Shown: positions 1 to 8,375 of the stretch, piece by piece
How positions within the stretch are numbered: the first letter of the stretch is position 1
How the letters are laid out: each line of letters starts with the position of its first letter
Assembly: GCA_963714205.1 (NCBI GenBank)
Contig: CAVQNQ010000001.1
Location: forward strand, 62,001 to 126,000
Direction of reading: 5' to 3'
Length of the DNA stretch: 64,000 nucleotides
Origin: CAVQNQ01 sp963714205
GTDB taxonomy: Bacteria; Acidobacteriota; Terriglobia; Bryobacterales; Bryobacteraceae
Translations under genes and position numbers: made by a program
The notes under the pieces: generated by a model
What the model saw: only the letters and a program-made list of their open reading frames with translations
Databases searched by the model: none
Told to the model about the DNA's origin: nothing

Positions 1-2052
1 GAGGAGCGGGTGAACAACCTGGTCTCCCTGATGACCTTGGACGAGCAGATCGCTTTCCTGGGTCAGATGACGCCGGCCATCGAACGTCTCGGCATCAAGA
101 GCTTCACCAACTTCACCGAGGGCCTGCACGGCCTGGGGTGGGCGGCCGGAGGCAGCATCACGTCCACGCAGTTTCCGCAGGACATCGGGATGGCTTCCAC
201 TTGGGATCCGGACCTGCTGCGGCAAATGGGCGCGGCGGTGGGATACGAAACGCGAATCTACAACGTGAAGACCGAGGGAAAGCGCGTCGGCCTGGCCATC
301 CGCGCGCCTATGGTGGACCTGGGGCGGGAACCGCGCTGGGGCCGTAACGAGGAGTCGTACGGCGAGGACCCGTTCCTTGACGGCTCTCTGGCGGTTGCCA
401 TTGTCAAGGGTTTACAGGGCGACAACGCCAGGTACCTCCAGGTGGCCTCGACCCTCAAGCACTTCGTCGCCAACAACAACGAGCAGGGCCGGACCAGAAC
501 CAACTCCGTCATGGACGAGCGCGATCTAAGGGAGTACTTTCTGGTGCCCTTCCAAAAGGCGATCACCGAAGGCCACGCTCAGTCCTTCATGGTGGCTTAC
601 AACCTTCTCAACGGCGCTCCCTGCACGGCCCACCCCATTCTGCGTAGCATCGTGATGAAGGAATGGGGATTCGACGGCATGATCTGCACCGATGCGGGCG
701 GCATGCCCAACCTGATGCGCTCCCAGAAGGTGGTTCCCAGCCTGCCGGAAGCGGCGGCCATGGCGGTCAAGGCGGGTGTCACGGTTTTCCTCGACCAGCA
801 CGCCAGCTACGTAAAGGAAGGGCTCGAGAAGAACCTCCTCACCGAGGCCGATATTGTAGATCGGGTCAAAGGCAACCTCCGAATGCGGATGCGTCTGGGA
901 GAGTTCGATCCGCCGGAACTGGTTCCCTACAGCGCCATCACGGGGAAGGAAGAACCCTGGTACGGCGCGAAGCACAAAGCTCTTTCGCGGTTGGTGACCG
1001 ATAAATCGATTGTGCTGCTGAAGAACGAAAACAACATTCTTCCTCTTAATAAGACCACCATTCACTCCATCGCCATCATCGGCGGCAGCGCCAACGAAGT
1101 CTTCCCGGATTGGTACGCCGGCACCCTGCCTTACGCGGTGACGCCCGTCGAGGGCATCCGGGCCAAGGTGGGCCCCGCCGTGCATGTGCGCTACGTGCGA
1201 GACAACATCAACAATCGGATGGCGTCCAACATAGCGGCCGATTCCGACGTGGCGATTGTGTTCGTCGGCAACAACCCGACCTGCGGAGCAGCGTTCGGCC
1301 GGGGTTGCCTGCCATCCGAGGGCAAGGAAGGCGTGGACCGCACGGAAATCGACTTGCCCAAGGAGCAGTCGGATCTGGTCAACCAGATTTTCAAAGCCAA
1401 TCCGAAAACCGTAGTCGTGCTGAAAGCGAGTTTTCCATACGCCATCAACAGCATCCAGGAGAGCGTGCCGGGCATCGTCTACATGGCGCATGCCAGCCAG
1501 GAAGAAGGCAACGCGCTGGCCGATGTCCTGTTTGGCGACTACAATCCCGCGGGCCGGCTGGTGCAAACCTGGGTCAAATCCGTGGACGACCTTCCCGACA
1601 TGATGGACTACAACATCCGCAAGGGCCGGACCTACATGTATTTCAAGGGGCAGCCGCTCTATCCGTTCGGCTATGGCCTGAGCTACACAACCTTCCAGTA
1701 TTCCAATCTTCGCACCAGTGCGGAGACCGTAGGCGGCAAGGGACAAATCACGGTGAGCGTGACGGTGAAAAACAGCGGCATGCGGCTGGGCGATGAGGTT
1801 GTCCAAATGTACGTGCAGCACGTGGGCTCCGCCGTGGAGCGGCCGATCGAGCAACTGCGGGGATTCAAGAGGATCAGCTTGAAGCCGGGCGAGTTGCAGA
1901 CGGTTCAGATGCCGCTCAAAGGCGCGGATCTGGCCTATTGGGACGTGGCCAACGAGAGCTGGGTGGTGGAGAACGACAAGCTCAAGATCATGGTCGGGGC
2001 CTCATCGGCCGATGTCCGGCTGGATAAGACCATCGATGTGACCGGGAACTGA
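1..2052 (+). CDS. GH3 beta-glucosidase/xylosidase-like enzyme, 5' end outside window
   Basis: Hydrolyses beta-linked glucosides or xylosides from the non-reducing end; the exact substrate cannot be read. The layout is that of three-domain GH3 enzymes: a barrel to about residue 300, an alpha/beta sandwich to about 560 and a Fn3-like C-terminal domain from about 610. The KHF substrate motif lies at bases 457-465. The likely nucleophile is the Asp of GFDGMICTDAGG at bases 691-693, where many family members have SDW. The GTG at base 10 gives an open frame, but the frame is already open from base 1 (Glu-Glu-Arg before VNNLVSLMTLDEQ). GH3 proteins normally carry that segment after a signal peptide, so I treat the gene as truncated by the window. 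It opens a run of carbohydrate enzymes interrupted by the lexA operon just downstream. Confidence 0.92.
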   Translation, partial: EERVNNLVSLMTLDEQIAFLGQMTPAIERLGIKSFTNFTEGLHGLGWAAGGSITSTQFPQDIGMASTWDPDLLRQMGAAVGYETRIYNVKTEGKRVGLAIRAPMVDLGREPRWGRNEESYGEDPFLDGSLAVAIVKGLQGDNARYLQVASTLKHFVANNNEQGRTRTNSVMDERDLREYFLVPFQKAITEGHAQSFMVAYNLLNGAPCTAHPILRSIVMKEWGFDGMICTDAGGMPNLMRSQKVVPSLPEAAAMAVKAGVTVFLDQHASYVKEGLEKNLLTEADIVDRVKGNLRMRMRLGEFDPPELVPYSAITGKEEPWYGAKHKALSRLVTDKSIVLLKNENNILPLNKTTIHSIAIIGGSANEVFPDWYAGTLPYAVTPVEGIRAKVGPAVHVRYVRDNINNRMASNIAADSDVAIVFVGNNPTCGAAFGRGCLPSEGKEGVDRTEIDLPKEQSDLVNQIFKANPKTVVVLKASFPYAINSIQESVPGIVYMAHASQEEGNALADVLFGDYNPAGRLVQTWVKSVDDLPDMMDYNIRKGRTYMYFKGQPLYPFGYGLSYTTFQYSNLRTSAETVGGKGQITVSVTVKNSGMRLGDEVVQMYVQHVGSAVERPIEQLRGFKRISLKPGELQTVQMPLKGADLAYWDVANESWVVENDKLKIMVGASSADVRLDKTIDVTGN

Positions 2053-2314
2053 TAGGTAATGTGGAAACCCGGTCTTCGACCAACTGGCCGGCCTTCTGGT
2101 TTTACCGCGTGCAATATCCGCGGGATAGGCGCTTTTCGACCGGATGGCGAGACTACACGTCACAAGCCGACTTTCGTCCTTGATCCTGGGGGACAGTTCT
2201 CACCGTAGGCATCCAGGTGGGCCCGTTCGGGTCCCAGAGCGGCCGCCTTTTCCGGCCAAATTTGAGTTGCCGGAGAGGTCCAGAACTATTTGGCAACAAA
2301 CGACTCCAATTGGT

Positions 2315-2340
2315 GCATACTGTAAAAAGATTCAGTATGC
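2315..2340. promoter_or_regulatory. SOS box (LexA operator) overlapping the lexA start codon
   Basis: A perfect 8-bp inverted repeat, GCATACTG and CAGTATGC, is separated by 10 bases. Its central 20 bases match the E. coli LexA consensus at 16 positions, including both CTG/CAG half-sites. The right arm contains the ATG at 2337. Bound LexA would cover the start of its own gene, the usual autoregulation. No Shine-Dalgarno sequence precedes the ATG, so the transcript may be leaderless or the true start may differ. Confidence 0.8.
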
Positions 2341-2969
2341 AAGCGCGAGCAACGCGAGTCCCTCTGACGGACCGCCAAGCCGAAGTTCTAGGTTTCGTCC
2401 AGGCTCGGCTGCGCGCCGTGGGGGTGTCCCCTACGCTGGATGAGATCTGCACCCACTTCGGATTCAGCAGTGCCAACGCCGCTAGCGAGCATTTGCGCCT
2501 CATCCAACAGAAGGGATACCTGAAGCGCGAATTCGGGAAACCTCGCGCAATTCGCATGACGGGTTCCGGAGGCCGTCGGGATGCGGTACGCGTGCCGTTG
2601 CTCGGGCGCATCCCGGCGGGAGAACCTTGCCTGGCAGTCGAAGAGATCGTGGATGTCCTGCCTCTGCCACGTGACCAGTTCCGTGGGGAAAGGCTTTTTG
2701 CACTGCGTATTCGAGGAGACAGCATGGTTGGCGCCGGAATCCTGGATGGCGATATTGCCGTGCTCGACCCCGATCGCGAACCGGTGGACGGTAGCATCGC
2801 AGCGGTGGTGCTCGAAGAAGAAGCCACATTGAAGCGGGTGTATCGTTCAGAAGGGGGACTGCGGCTGGTCGCCGAGAATCCTGCCTTCACGGATATCAAC
2901 ATCCCTCGTGCTCGGCTCGCGGGCGTCCGCGTCGCGGGAGTTTTCGTCGGTTTGGTTCGGGCCCGCTGA
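2337..2969 (+). CDS. lexA: LexA repressor (SOS regulator, S24 self-cleaving)
   Basis: A DNA-damage-responsive repressor of 210 residues. The N-terminal winged helix contains LTDRQAEVL and the recognition region SSANAASEHL. The C-terminal S24 peptidase domain has the cleavage pair Ala94-Gly95 (IPAGEP), catalytic Ser129 (GDSM) and Lys166 (ATLKRV). The 35- and 37-residue spacings between these are the same as in E. coli LexA (84, 119, 156), so it should be active in RecA-stimulated self-cleavage. An upstream in-frame extension to 2217 is low-complexity and unlike LexA, so the ATG at 2337 is chosen. The methyltransferase gene starts 3 bases after the stop, so lexA heads a three-gene operon rather than the imuA-imuB-dnaE2 genes often found beside lexA. 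Confidence 0.93.
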   Translation: MQARATRVPLTDRQAEVLGFVQARLRAVGVSPTLDEICTHFGFSSANAASEHLRLIQQKGYLKREFGKPRAIRMTGSGGRRDAVRVPLLGRIPAGEPCLAVEEIVDVLPLPRDQFRGERLFALRIRGDSMVGAGILDGDIAVLDPDREPVDGSIAAVVLEEEATLKRVYRSEGGLRLVAENPAFTDINIPRARLAGVRVAGVFVGLVRAR

Positions 2970-2972
2970 AAT

Positions 2973-5900
2973 ATGTCTGCCCAGCGAACTCCATCACTTC
3001 TCGAAAAAGAGTGCCGCAAGTATGGCATCCCGCCGATCATCGCGCTCGATAGCGAACCAGAACCTTCGCAGTTGAGCTATCTCGACTTACTGCGTGCGCG
3101 AAGAACCGTCAGGGCAAAGGTACGGGTGCTACCTGATGCCGTTGCTGAATTTCAAGGGCGTCCTTTACTCTACCTTGTAGATGGCAATAGGAAGCCAGTT
3201 CCGGGTCGCCAACTTCGCGATCTACAGCGCCTCCTGGCCAACCGTGGGGAGCATGCATGGGTCGCGGTCGTGCAACCAGGGCAGATGACAGTGTGTCCCA
3301 TAAACCTGGACCCTGTTCAACTTGAGAAGGCGGCTCCTCAGATTATTACAGCGGCCGACCCTCGCTCTCCGTTGTTCTTCCAGAGTCTCGTCGCGAGCAC
3401 CCATGGTGAAGGGATGCCAGAGGAGGCGGACTATGTGTTCGAGAAGATTCACGCATTACTTAAAGGCGCATCAGCCCAACTTACGGGTCCGAAGGGTAAG
3501 CCATTAGAACCTCTTCAAGTGCTTTCTACGACGGGACGGGCGCTCTTCTTCCGTTTTCTACATGACAGGGATATTGTCCGTTCTGGCGATCTGGGGGATA
3601 TCTGCCCCCAAGCGAACTCAGGAGACCTGCTCGATGTCTTTTCCGACGCCGCGAAGGCGGCGTCAACCTCGGCTTGGCTCGACGAGACGTTCAACGGTGA
3701 CCTCCTCCCACTTGTGGGTGCCATCAATCCGCAGACTTCGCGCGTGCAACGACGGAAGGAGTACCTTGTATTCTACGAAGCTGCTGGTAAAGCGACTGGG
3801 GGCCGACTATTCGCACATCTTGAGGCAATCCTACGGGGGTGGGACGATGTCGGCACATCGGGATTCCAGTACACAATTAACTGGAACGACTTAGACTTCG
3901 CTCATATACCTGTTGGCGTTCTCAGCCAAGTGTACGAGACCTTTAGCCATCAATGGGACATGCCCAATGCCGTCGAAACGAGCGTGCACTACACTCCGCG
4001 AAAGATCGCGCAGCTCGTCGTCAGCGAATCGCTCGCGCACCTACCGGAACCGTTCGAAGCGCACGTCCTAGATCCGGCTTGCGGCGGCGGCGTCTTCCTT
4101 GTAATTGCGTTGCGCGAGCTAGTTCGGCATCGTTGGATTGCCGATAAGCGGCGCCCAGGCAAAGAGCTTATCCATAAGATTTTGTATGGGCAGTTGTGCG
4201 GCTTTGAGGTGAGCGAGCATGCGCTGCGTCTTGCGGCGTTGGGGCTTTACATTACCGCCATTGAACTGAACTCGATCCATCGTCCGCCTAGCTTGCATCA
4301 TGTGCCGCGGCCCCTACACGGATCCGTTCTCTATAACTTTGATGACCCCTCCGCGCACAACTCTGGGCGGCGGCGATTTGTAACGGGCAGCCTTGGACCA
4401 CAGCCAGGCGGGGAATTCGATGGCCGGTTCGATGTGGTTTTCGGTAACCCTCCATGGACGCCCCTGACCCCGCAGGGTGAGACCGATGCGGAGAAAGCGG
4501 CCGATGCCGCGCGCATCAAGGTTCTGAATAAGCAGTTCACGGAAATCGGCCGCTCTGTACTGGTGAGCCGCGGACTTAACAGACTGGCAAAGACCTACAG
4601 CAATCCGAATAATGCTCCCGACATTCCTTTCCTCTGGAGGGCGATGCGGTGGGCGAAGCCGGGTGGAGTCCTTGGCTTTACTCTTGATGCACGGCTTATC
4701 TTAACGCAAGCCCGCACAGGCCGTGCTGCACGCGAAGCGCTAATCCAGGCATGCACAGTGACAGGCATTCTCAACGGTTCATGCTTAGAGGAAACCGCCG
4801 TTTGGCCGGGGATGAAAAAGCCGTTTATCGCTTTTTGGGCGCGAAATCAAGTGCCTCCGCAAGGTCATGCTTTTTATCTCGCCACGCCAGTTCGCGATAC
4901 AGTCCTGTCAAGCCGGGGCGAATTTCGATTAGATTACACGACCGTGCAGACCGTGTCTATAGCTGATGTCCTGCGCCACACGTGGCTGCTGAAGACGCTC
5001 ACCGTCGGAACGTTCCTCGACGTCGATATCGTCGAGAAGTTGGAGCGCTCCTTCGGGGGCAATACAGTTGGGAAGGCGTGGGTGGACCCGCTCGTCAGTG
5101 GTAGAGGATTCAGTCTGAAGCCCCGCCCTCGTAACCGCAAAGCAAAACAGTGGTTACAGGACCTACCGCTGTTTGAGATACCCACTGGACAGTCCCTGCT
5201 TGGTATTCCGGATTCAAGAACTTTTAGGGACGCATACGGGGAAGCCGCACCTTATCAGACTCGTGGGGAAGAAATCTACCGAGCGCCGCTGCTGCTGATT
5301 CCACAGGCGCCCGGTGAAGACCGCACAGCCCCTAAGTCGTTCTTCAGCCCGACGAAATCGCTCTGCTACGACCAAAGCTTCTATGGATACTGCGGGGGCG
5401 GTCACGATAATGCCATAACTTACCTTTGGCTTCTACATGTCTTGGTACACAGCCAGCTGTTCCGCTACTGGTGTCTCGTCCGGAGCTCCCGTATAGGCGC
5501 GAGCTGGCGTACGTTCATCAAGGAAGATCTAGACGCCTTTCCTTTCCCCAACGTGGCGCAACTCACTGAGGCGCAACGCCAAGATATCGAGGCATTTGCA
5601 CAGGCATTGGACAGGGGCGTTCCGCACGACTGGAAGCCTCTAGATTGCTTCGTCAATGATCTCTACGGACTAACAGACGCCGATGCCGAGGTAATTAGTG
5701 ATACGGTGATCTTCCGTAGTCCTTACCGTATCTCCCGTATCCCTGCAGAGCAACCACCAGAGCCAGAAGAGATTGAAGCTTTTTGCGAGCGCCTGCAGAT
5801 ACTTCTTCAGCCGCTCTTCACACTGACGCACCAGGAAATGGAGGTCAAGCCGCTGCCGGCCGTCTCCTATGGCTCGGGCACCGAGGTGCAACCTTGGCGG

Positions 5901-6170
5901 TTCGCGGCGATTTCGCTCTCCGGGCAGTCACAGCCGGCGATGGCTGGAGTCGTCGCGCGCCTTATGCGGGCGGCGGCGGCAAAATCAGCGAGTCGAATCA
6001 TTGTACGGGTTCCTGGCGGCGGCCTCGTGCTCGGTTTGCTAAACCAGCGACGATTCTGGACATTCAGCCGTGCGCGCCTTTGTGCTGTGGAAGTGGCACG
6101 CGAGCACTCGGATTGGTTTCCAATTCCAGTCGGGGTCCCGCGCGCTTCTATTGAGTCTCGTAAAGCATGA
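2973..6170 (+). CDS. Eco57I-type N6-adenine DNA methyltransferase, large
   Basis: Predicted to transfer a methyl group from SAM to adenine in a specific DNA site; 1065 residues. The SAM-binding motif I is DPACGGGVFL at residues 367-376. The catalytic motif IV is NPPW at 492-495, typical of Eco57I/type IIG and related enzymes. The first 330 or so residues form a domain I cannot assign; in type IIG proteins a nuclease domain often sits there, but I see no clear D-ExK motif. The later part (about 620-900, with GASWRTFIKEDLDAFPFP) looks like the target-recognition and helical region. It starts 3 bases after lexA, and its stop overlaps the next start as ATGA, so the three proteins are probably co-translated. 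By eye the base composition is less GC-rich than the flanking hydrolase genes. Confidence 0.88.
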   Translation: MSAQRTPSLLEKECRKYGIPPIIALDSEPEPSQLSYLDLLRARRTVRAKVRVLPDAVAEFQGRPLLYLVDGNRKPVPGRQLRDLQRLLANRGEHAWVAVVQPGQMTVCPINLDPVQLEKAAPQIITAADPRSPLFFQSLVASTHGEGMPEEADYVFEKIHALLKGASAQLTGPKGKPLEPLQVLSTTGRALFFRFLHDRDIVRSGDLGDICPQANSGDLLDVFSDAAKAASTSAWLDETFNGDLLPLVGAINPQTSRVQRRKEYLVFYEAAGKATGGRLFAHLEAILRGWDDVGTSGFQYTINWNDLDFAHIPVGVLSQVYETFSHQWDMPNAVETSVHYTPRKIAQLVVSESLAHLPEPFEAHVLDPACGGGVFLVIALRELVRHRWIADKRRPGKELIHKILYGQLCGFEVSEHALRLAALGLYITAIELNSIHRPPSLHHVPRPLHGSVLYNFDDPSAHNSGRRRFVTGSLGPQPGGEFDGRFDVVFGNPPWTPLTPQGETDAEKAADAARIKVLNKQFTEIGRSVLVSRGLNRLAKTYSNPNNAPDIPFLWRAMRWAKPGGVLGFTLDARLILTQARTGRAAREALIQACTVTGILNGSCLEETAVWPGMKKPFIAFWARNQVPPQGHAFYLATPVRDTVLSSRGEFRLDYTTVQTVSIADVLRHTWLLKTLTVGTFLDVDIVEKLERSFGGNTVGKAWVDPLVSGRGFSLKPRPRNRKAKQWLQDLPLFEIPTGQSLLGIPDSRTFRDAYGEAAPYQTRGEEIYRAPLLLIPQAPGEDRTAPKSFFSPTKSLCYDQSFYGYCGGGHDNAITYLWLLHVLVHSQLFRYWCLVRSSRIGASWRTFIKEDLDAFPFPNVAQLTEAQRQDIEAFAQALDRGVPHDWKPLDCFVNDLYGLTDADAEVISDTVIFRSPYRISRIPAEQPPEPEEIEAFCERLQILLQPLFTLTHQEMEVKPLPAVSYGSGTEVQPWRFAAISLSGQSQPAMAGVVARLMRAAAAKSASRIIVRVPGGGLVLGLLNQRRFWTFSRARLCAVEVAREHSDWFPIPVGVPRASIESRKA

Positions 6171-6901
6171 GCGTCCCCGGATTGTTCACGTACGGGTCCT
6201 CCGGTCACTGTTTGCCGCATCCCCCCATTCCCAGACGGTTGCTGCTTGCGGCGCATGCCGCATTCGTGCAGGCGTTCGCGATGCTGCGGGCTGCGCCGCC
6301 CGACGGATTTGTACTCGCGACCGCTTTAGAAAAAGACATCACTCGCCAGCTAAAGGACATCCTGGCGAACGAACTCTTGCCTCGTGGCACCGTTCCAGGA
6401 TTCAGCAAGGTCTACTTTTCATACGTCGTTCGCGACGCTGAACTCACCAGTTACAACGGAGACCACCCGGATAAGAAGCCAGACATCGTGCTCGGGCTTC
6501 AACGTCCCGACGGAGCGCGTGTCATTGCGGACCAGGACTGTCTGTTTATCGAGTGTAAGCCCGTTGATGCGACCCATTCCCTTACCTCGGAGTACGGCGT
6601 AGAGGGCATTCGACGGTTCGTCCAGGGCGAGTATGGTTGGGCGATGGAAAGCGCGATCATGTTGGCTTACGTGCGCGATGGCTACACTGTCGCTCAGCAC
6701 CTTAGATTGAACTTGAAGAGTAATAGTAGTGATCCCCGTTTCGGCAAACCGACGTCTCCGCGCAAGATCCCCGGGAGTTCGGGCGGACCCAAGTACGAGG
6801 CGCTACGCTCTACGAGACATGGACGCTGCTTCAAATGGCCCGCTAACGGCAGATCCGCAACGCCGATCACGATCGTCCATTCATGGCACGACTGCTCCTG
6901 A
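6167..6901 (+). CDS. PD-(D/E)XK nuclease, probable restriction partner
   Basis: A 244-residue protein with the core of a PD-(D/E)XK nuclease: an N-terminal helix with ALEKDITRQL, then KPDIVLGL with Asp106, then CLFIECKPVD with Glu129 and Lys131. The 22-residue gap between Asp and the E-x-K pair fits the fold. The C-terminus ends in a beta-strand-like ITIVHSW and appears complete. The start codon overlaps the methyltransferase stop by four bases (ATGA). That position suggests it is the cleavage subunit of a restriction-like system whose protective enzyme is the methyltransferase. No ATPase or helicase gene accompanies them. It could instead be a methylation-dependent or accessory nuclease. About 240 bases after its stop hold no gene I can support, and then an unrelated minus-strand gene begins. 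Confidence 0.78.
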   Translation: MSVPGLFTYGSSGHCLPHPPIPRRLLLAAHAAFVQAFAMLRAAPPDGFVLATALEKDITRQLKDILANELLPRGTVPGFSKVYFSYVVRDAELTSYNGDHPDKKPDIVLGLQRPDGARVIADQDCLFIECKPVDATHSLTSEYGVEGIRRFVQGEYGWAMESAIMLAYVRDGYTVAQHLRLNLKSNSSDPRFGKPTSPRKIPGSSGGPKYEALRSTRHGRCFKWPANGRSATPITIVHSWHDCS

Positions 6902-7142
6902 CTTCGACGGCGACCTTGGCTTGTACCACGCCGTAACCGCGATTGAACCGGACGGATTAGGACCGGTAAACGCGCTTCCGACGCGTGACCAGATCCATCC
7001 GGACATAAAGTCGCCATCCCGGACTCGTGCCCAATCACACCTGGTTGGATCCCTCTTCCATCAAGATTGGCGACATCTTCGAGAAGTCCGGCCCCGACGA
7101 CTCTCGCGTCGCGTGCCCGGCGATTCGCCTCTCCGGCAGCTT

Positions 7143-8329
7143 CTACGCGATCAGATCTTTCTTGATGGTGACACCCAATCCCGGCCCCTGCGGCAGGTTC
7201 AGATACCCTTCTTTGTCCACCAGCGGCGGGTCCTCCATGATGGCGAAGCCGTTGGTATATGCGGCGATCGGCGGGTCGTGCAGAAGCTCAATCCAGGGCG
7301 AGTGCGGCCAGCCGGCGATCGCGTGGAGTTGGGCAATCGTTCCCAGGTTCCCACCGCCGTGATGGGGAATAATCCGCTTGTTGAACGCCGCCGCCAGCCC
7401 CGCGATCTGGCGGAATCCCGTCACTCCGTCCGCCACCATCACATCCGGCTGGAGAATGTTGAAAACGCCCCTCTCCAGAATCCAACGGTACTCGTGTACT
7501 CCGTGATTGTTCTCTCCTCCGGCGATCGGTATATCGACCAGCCGGTTCAGTTCGGCCAGCCCGTCGAAATCGTAGCGGCACAACGGCTCCTCCAGCCACA
7601 GCACGTTGAGGCGCTGCAACTCACGCGCGGTCTCGGCGGCGCGGCGGAAATCCCACTGCACTCCCGGCTGCCACGTGCCCGCGGATTGCGCCTGGTTGGC
7701 GTCCGTCATGATCCCCATGTCTTCGCCAACCGCCTTCCTGACCGCCTCGACCAGCCCGATATCCTCCTTCATGGTCTGGTAATGCAAGCCGCAGCTTGAT
7801 GGCTTTCCAGCCCTGGGCTTTGAGTTCGACGGCCATCCGCACTCTTTCTTCGGGCGTCGATAACTGAATCATGCTGGCATACGCGGGCACGCGTTCCTTG
7901 GCCGCCCCCCACAGCTTGTAGAGCGGCTGTTGGGCCGCCTTGCCGATGAGGTCCCAAAGGGCGATCTCGAGACTCGAGACCACGCGCGAGCTGGCTCCCA
8001 GGTAGTACCGCAGCGGACCGGCGAATTGTTCGATGTCGAAGGGATCTTTGCCCAGCAATTGGGCCTTGGCCGCGGGCACGGACGCGGCCTCCATGCCTGG
8101 CCCGATCCCCGTCAGCCCCTGGTCCGTGCGGATCTCCGTGAAGGAGCCGCCGCCTATCCTTTGGGTGGTCCGAGGTACCCGGATTCCAGGCCGCTTCCAT
8201 GGTGCCGGTCTCCCGGATGGACTTCAGCGCGACAACCCGGATGTCCGCGATCTTCAGCCGCGGCGCCGATTGGACCGCCGGCAGCATCGCCGCCGCCGGG
8301 ATGGCCTTGAGAAAAATCCGTCTCTGCAT
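7143..8329 (-). pseudogene. Mandelate racemase/muconate lactonizing-type enzyme, two frameshifts
   Basis: An enolase-superfamily enzyme that would abstract an alpha-proton from a sugar acid or similar carboxylate. It is readable only across three frames. The first runs from ATG 8329 (signal-like MQRRIFLKAIPAAAM) to about 8170. The second is the GGGSFTEI...KLRL segment to about 7788. The third starts at HYQTMKEDIG and runs to the TAG at 7143. In the last piece the metal-ligand motifs TDANQAQ, WLEEPL and GGENNHG are intact, as is PHHGGGNLGT. Both shifts look like single-base indels, and no other disabling change is visible, so sequencing error is as likely as decay. A second, intact but not closely similar member lies at 26641-27933. 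Confidence 0.85.
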
Positions 8330-8375
8330 GGTGGACTTAAGATATCACACCCTGCCGAGCGGCCGGTTTGGTCTC

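Noticed and set aside
526..1854. A 442-codon open frame on the minus strand opposite the GH3 gene
   Set aside because: It mirrors GH3 codons in a GC-rich gene, has no recognisable domain and no ribosome site.
2053..2130. GGTC-TTC-GACC and GGCCGGCC after the GH3 stop as a terminator
   Set aside because: The stem is only four bases, and the T run is short and does not follow the stem.
7027..7362. A 111-codon plus-strand frame beginning near the end of the gene-free seam
   Set aside because: Two thirds of it lie opposite the enolase-superfamily gene, and the unique part is too short to judge.
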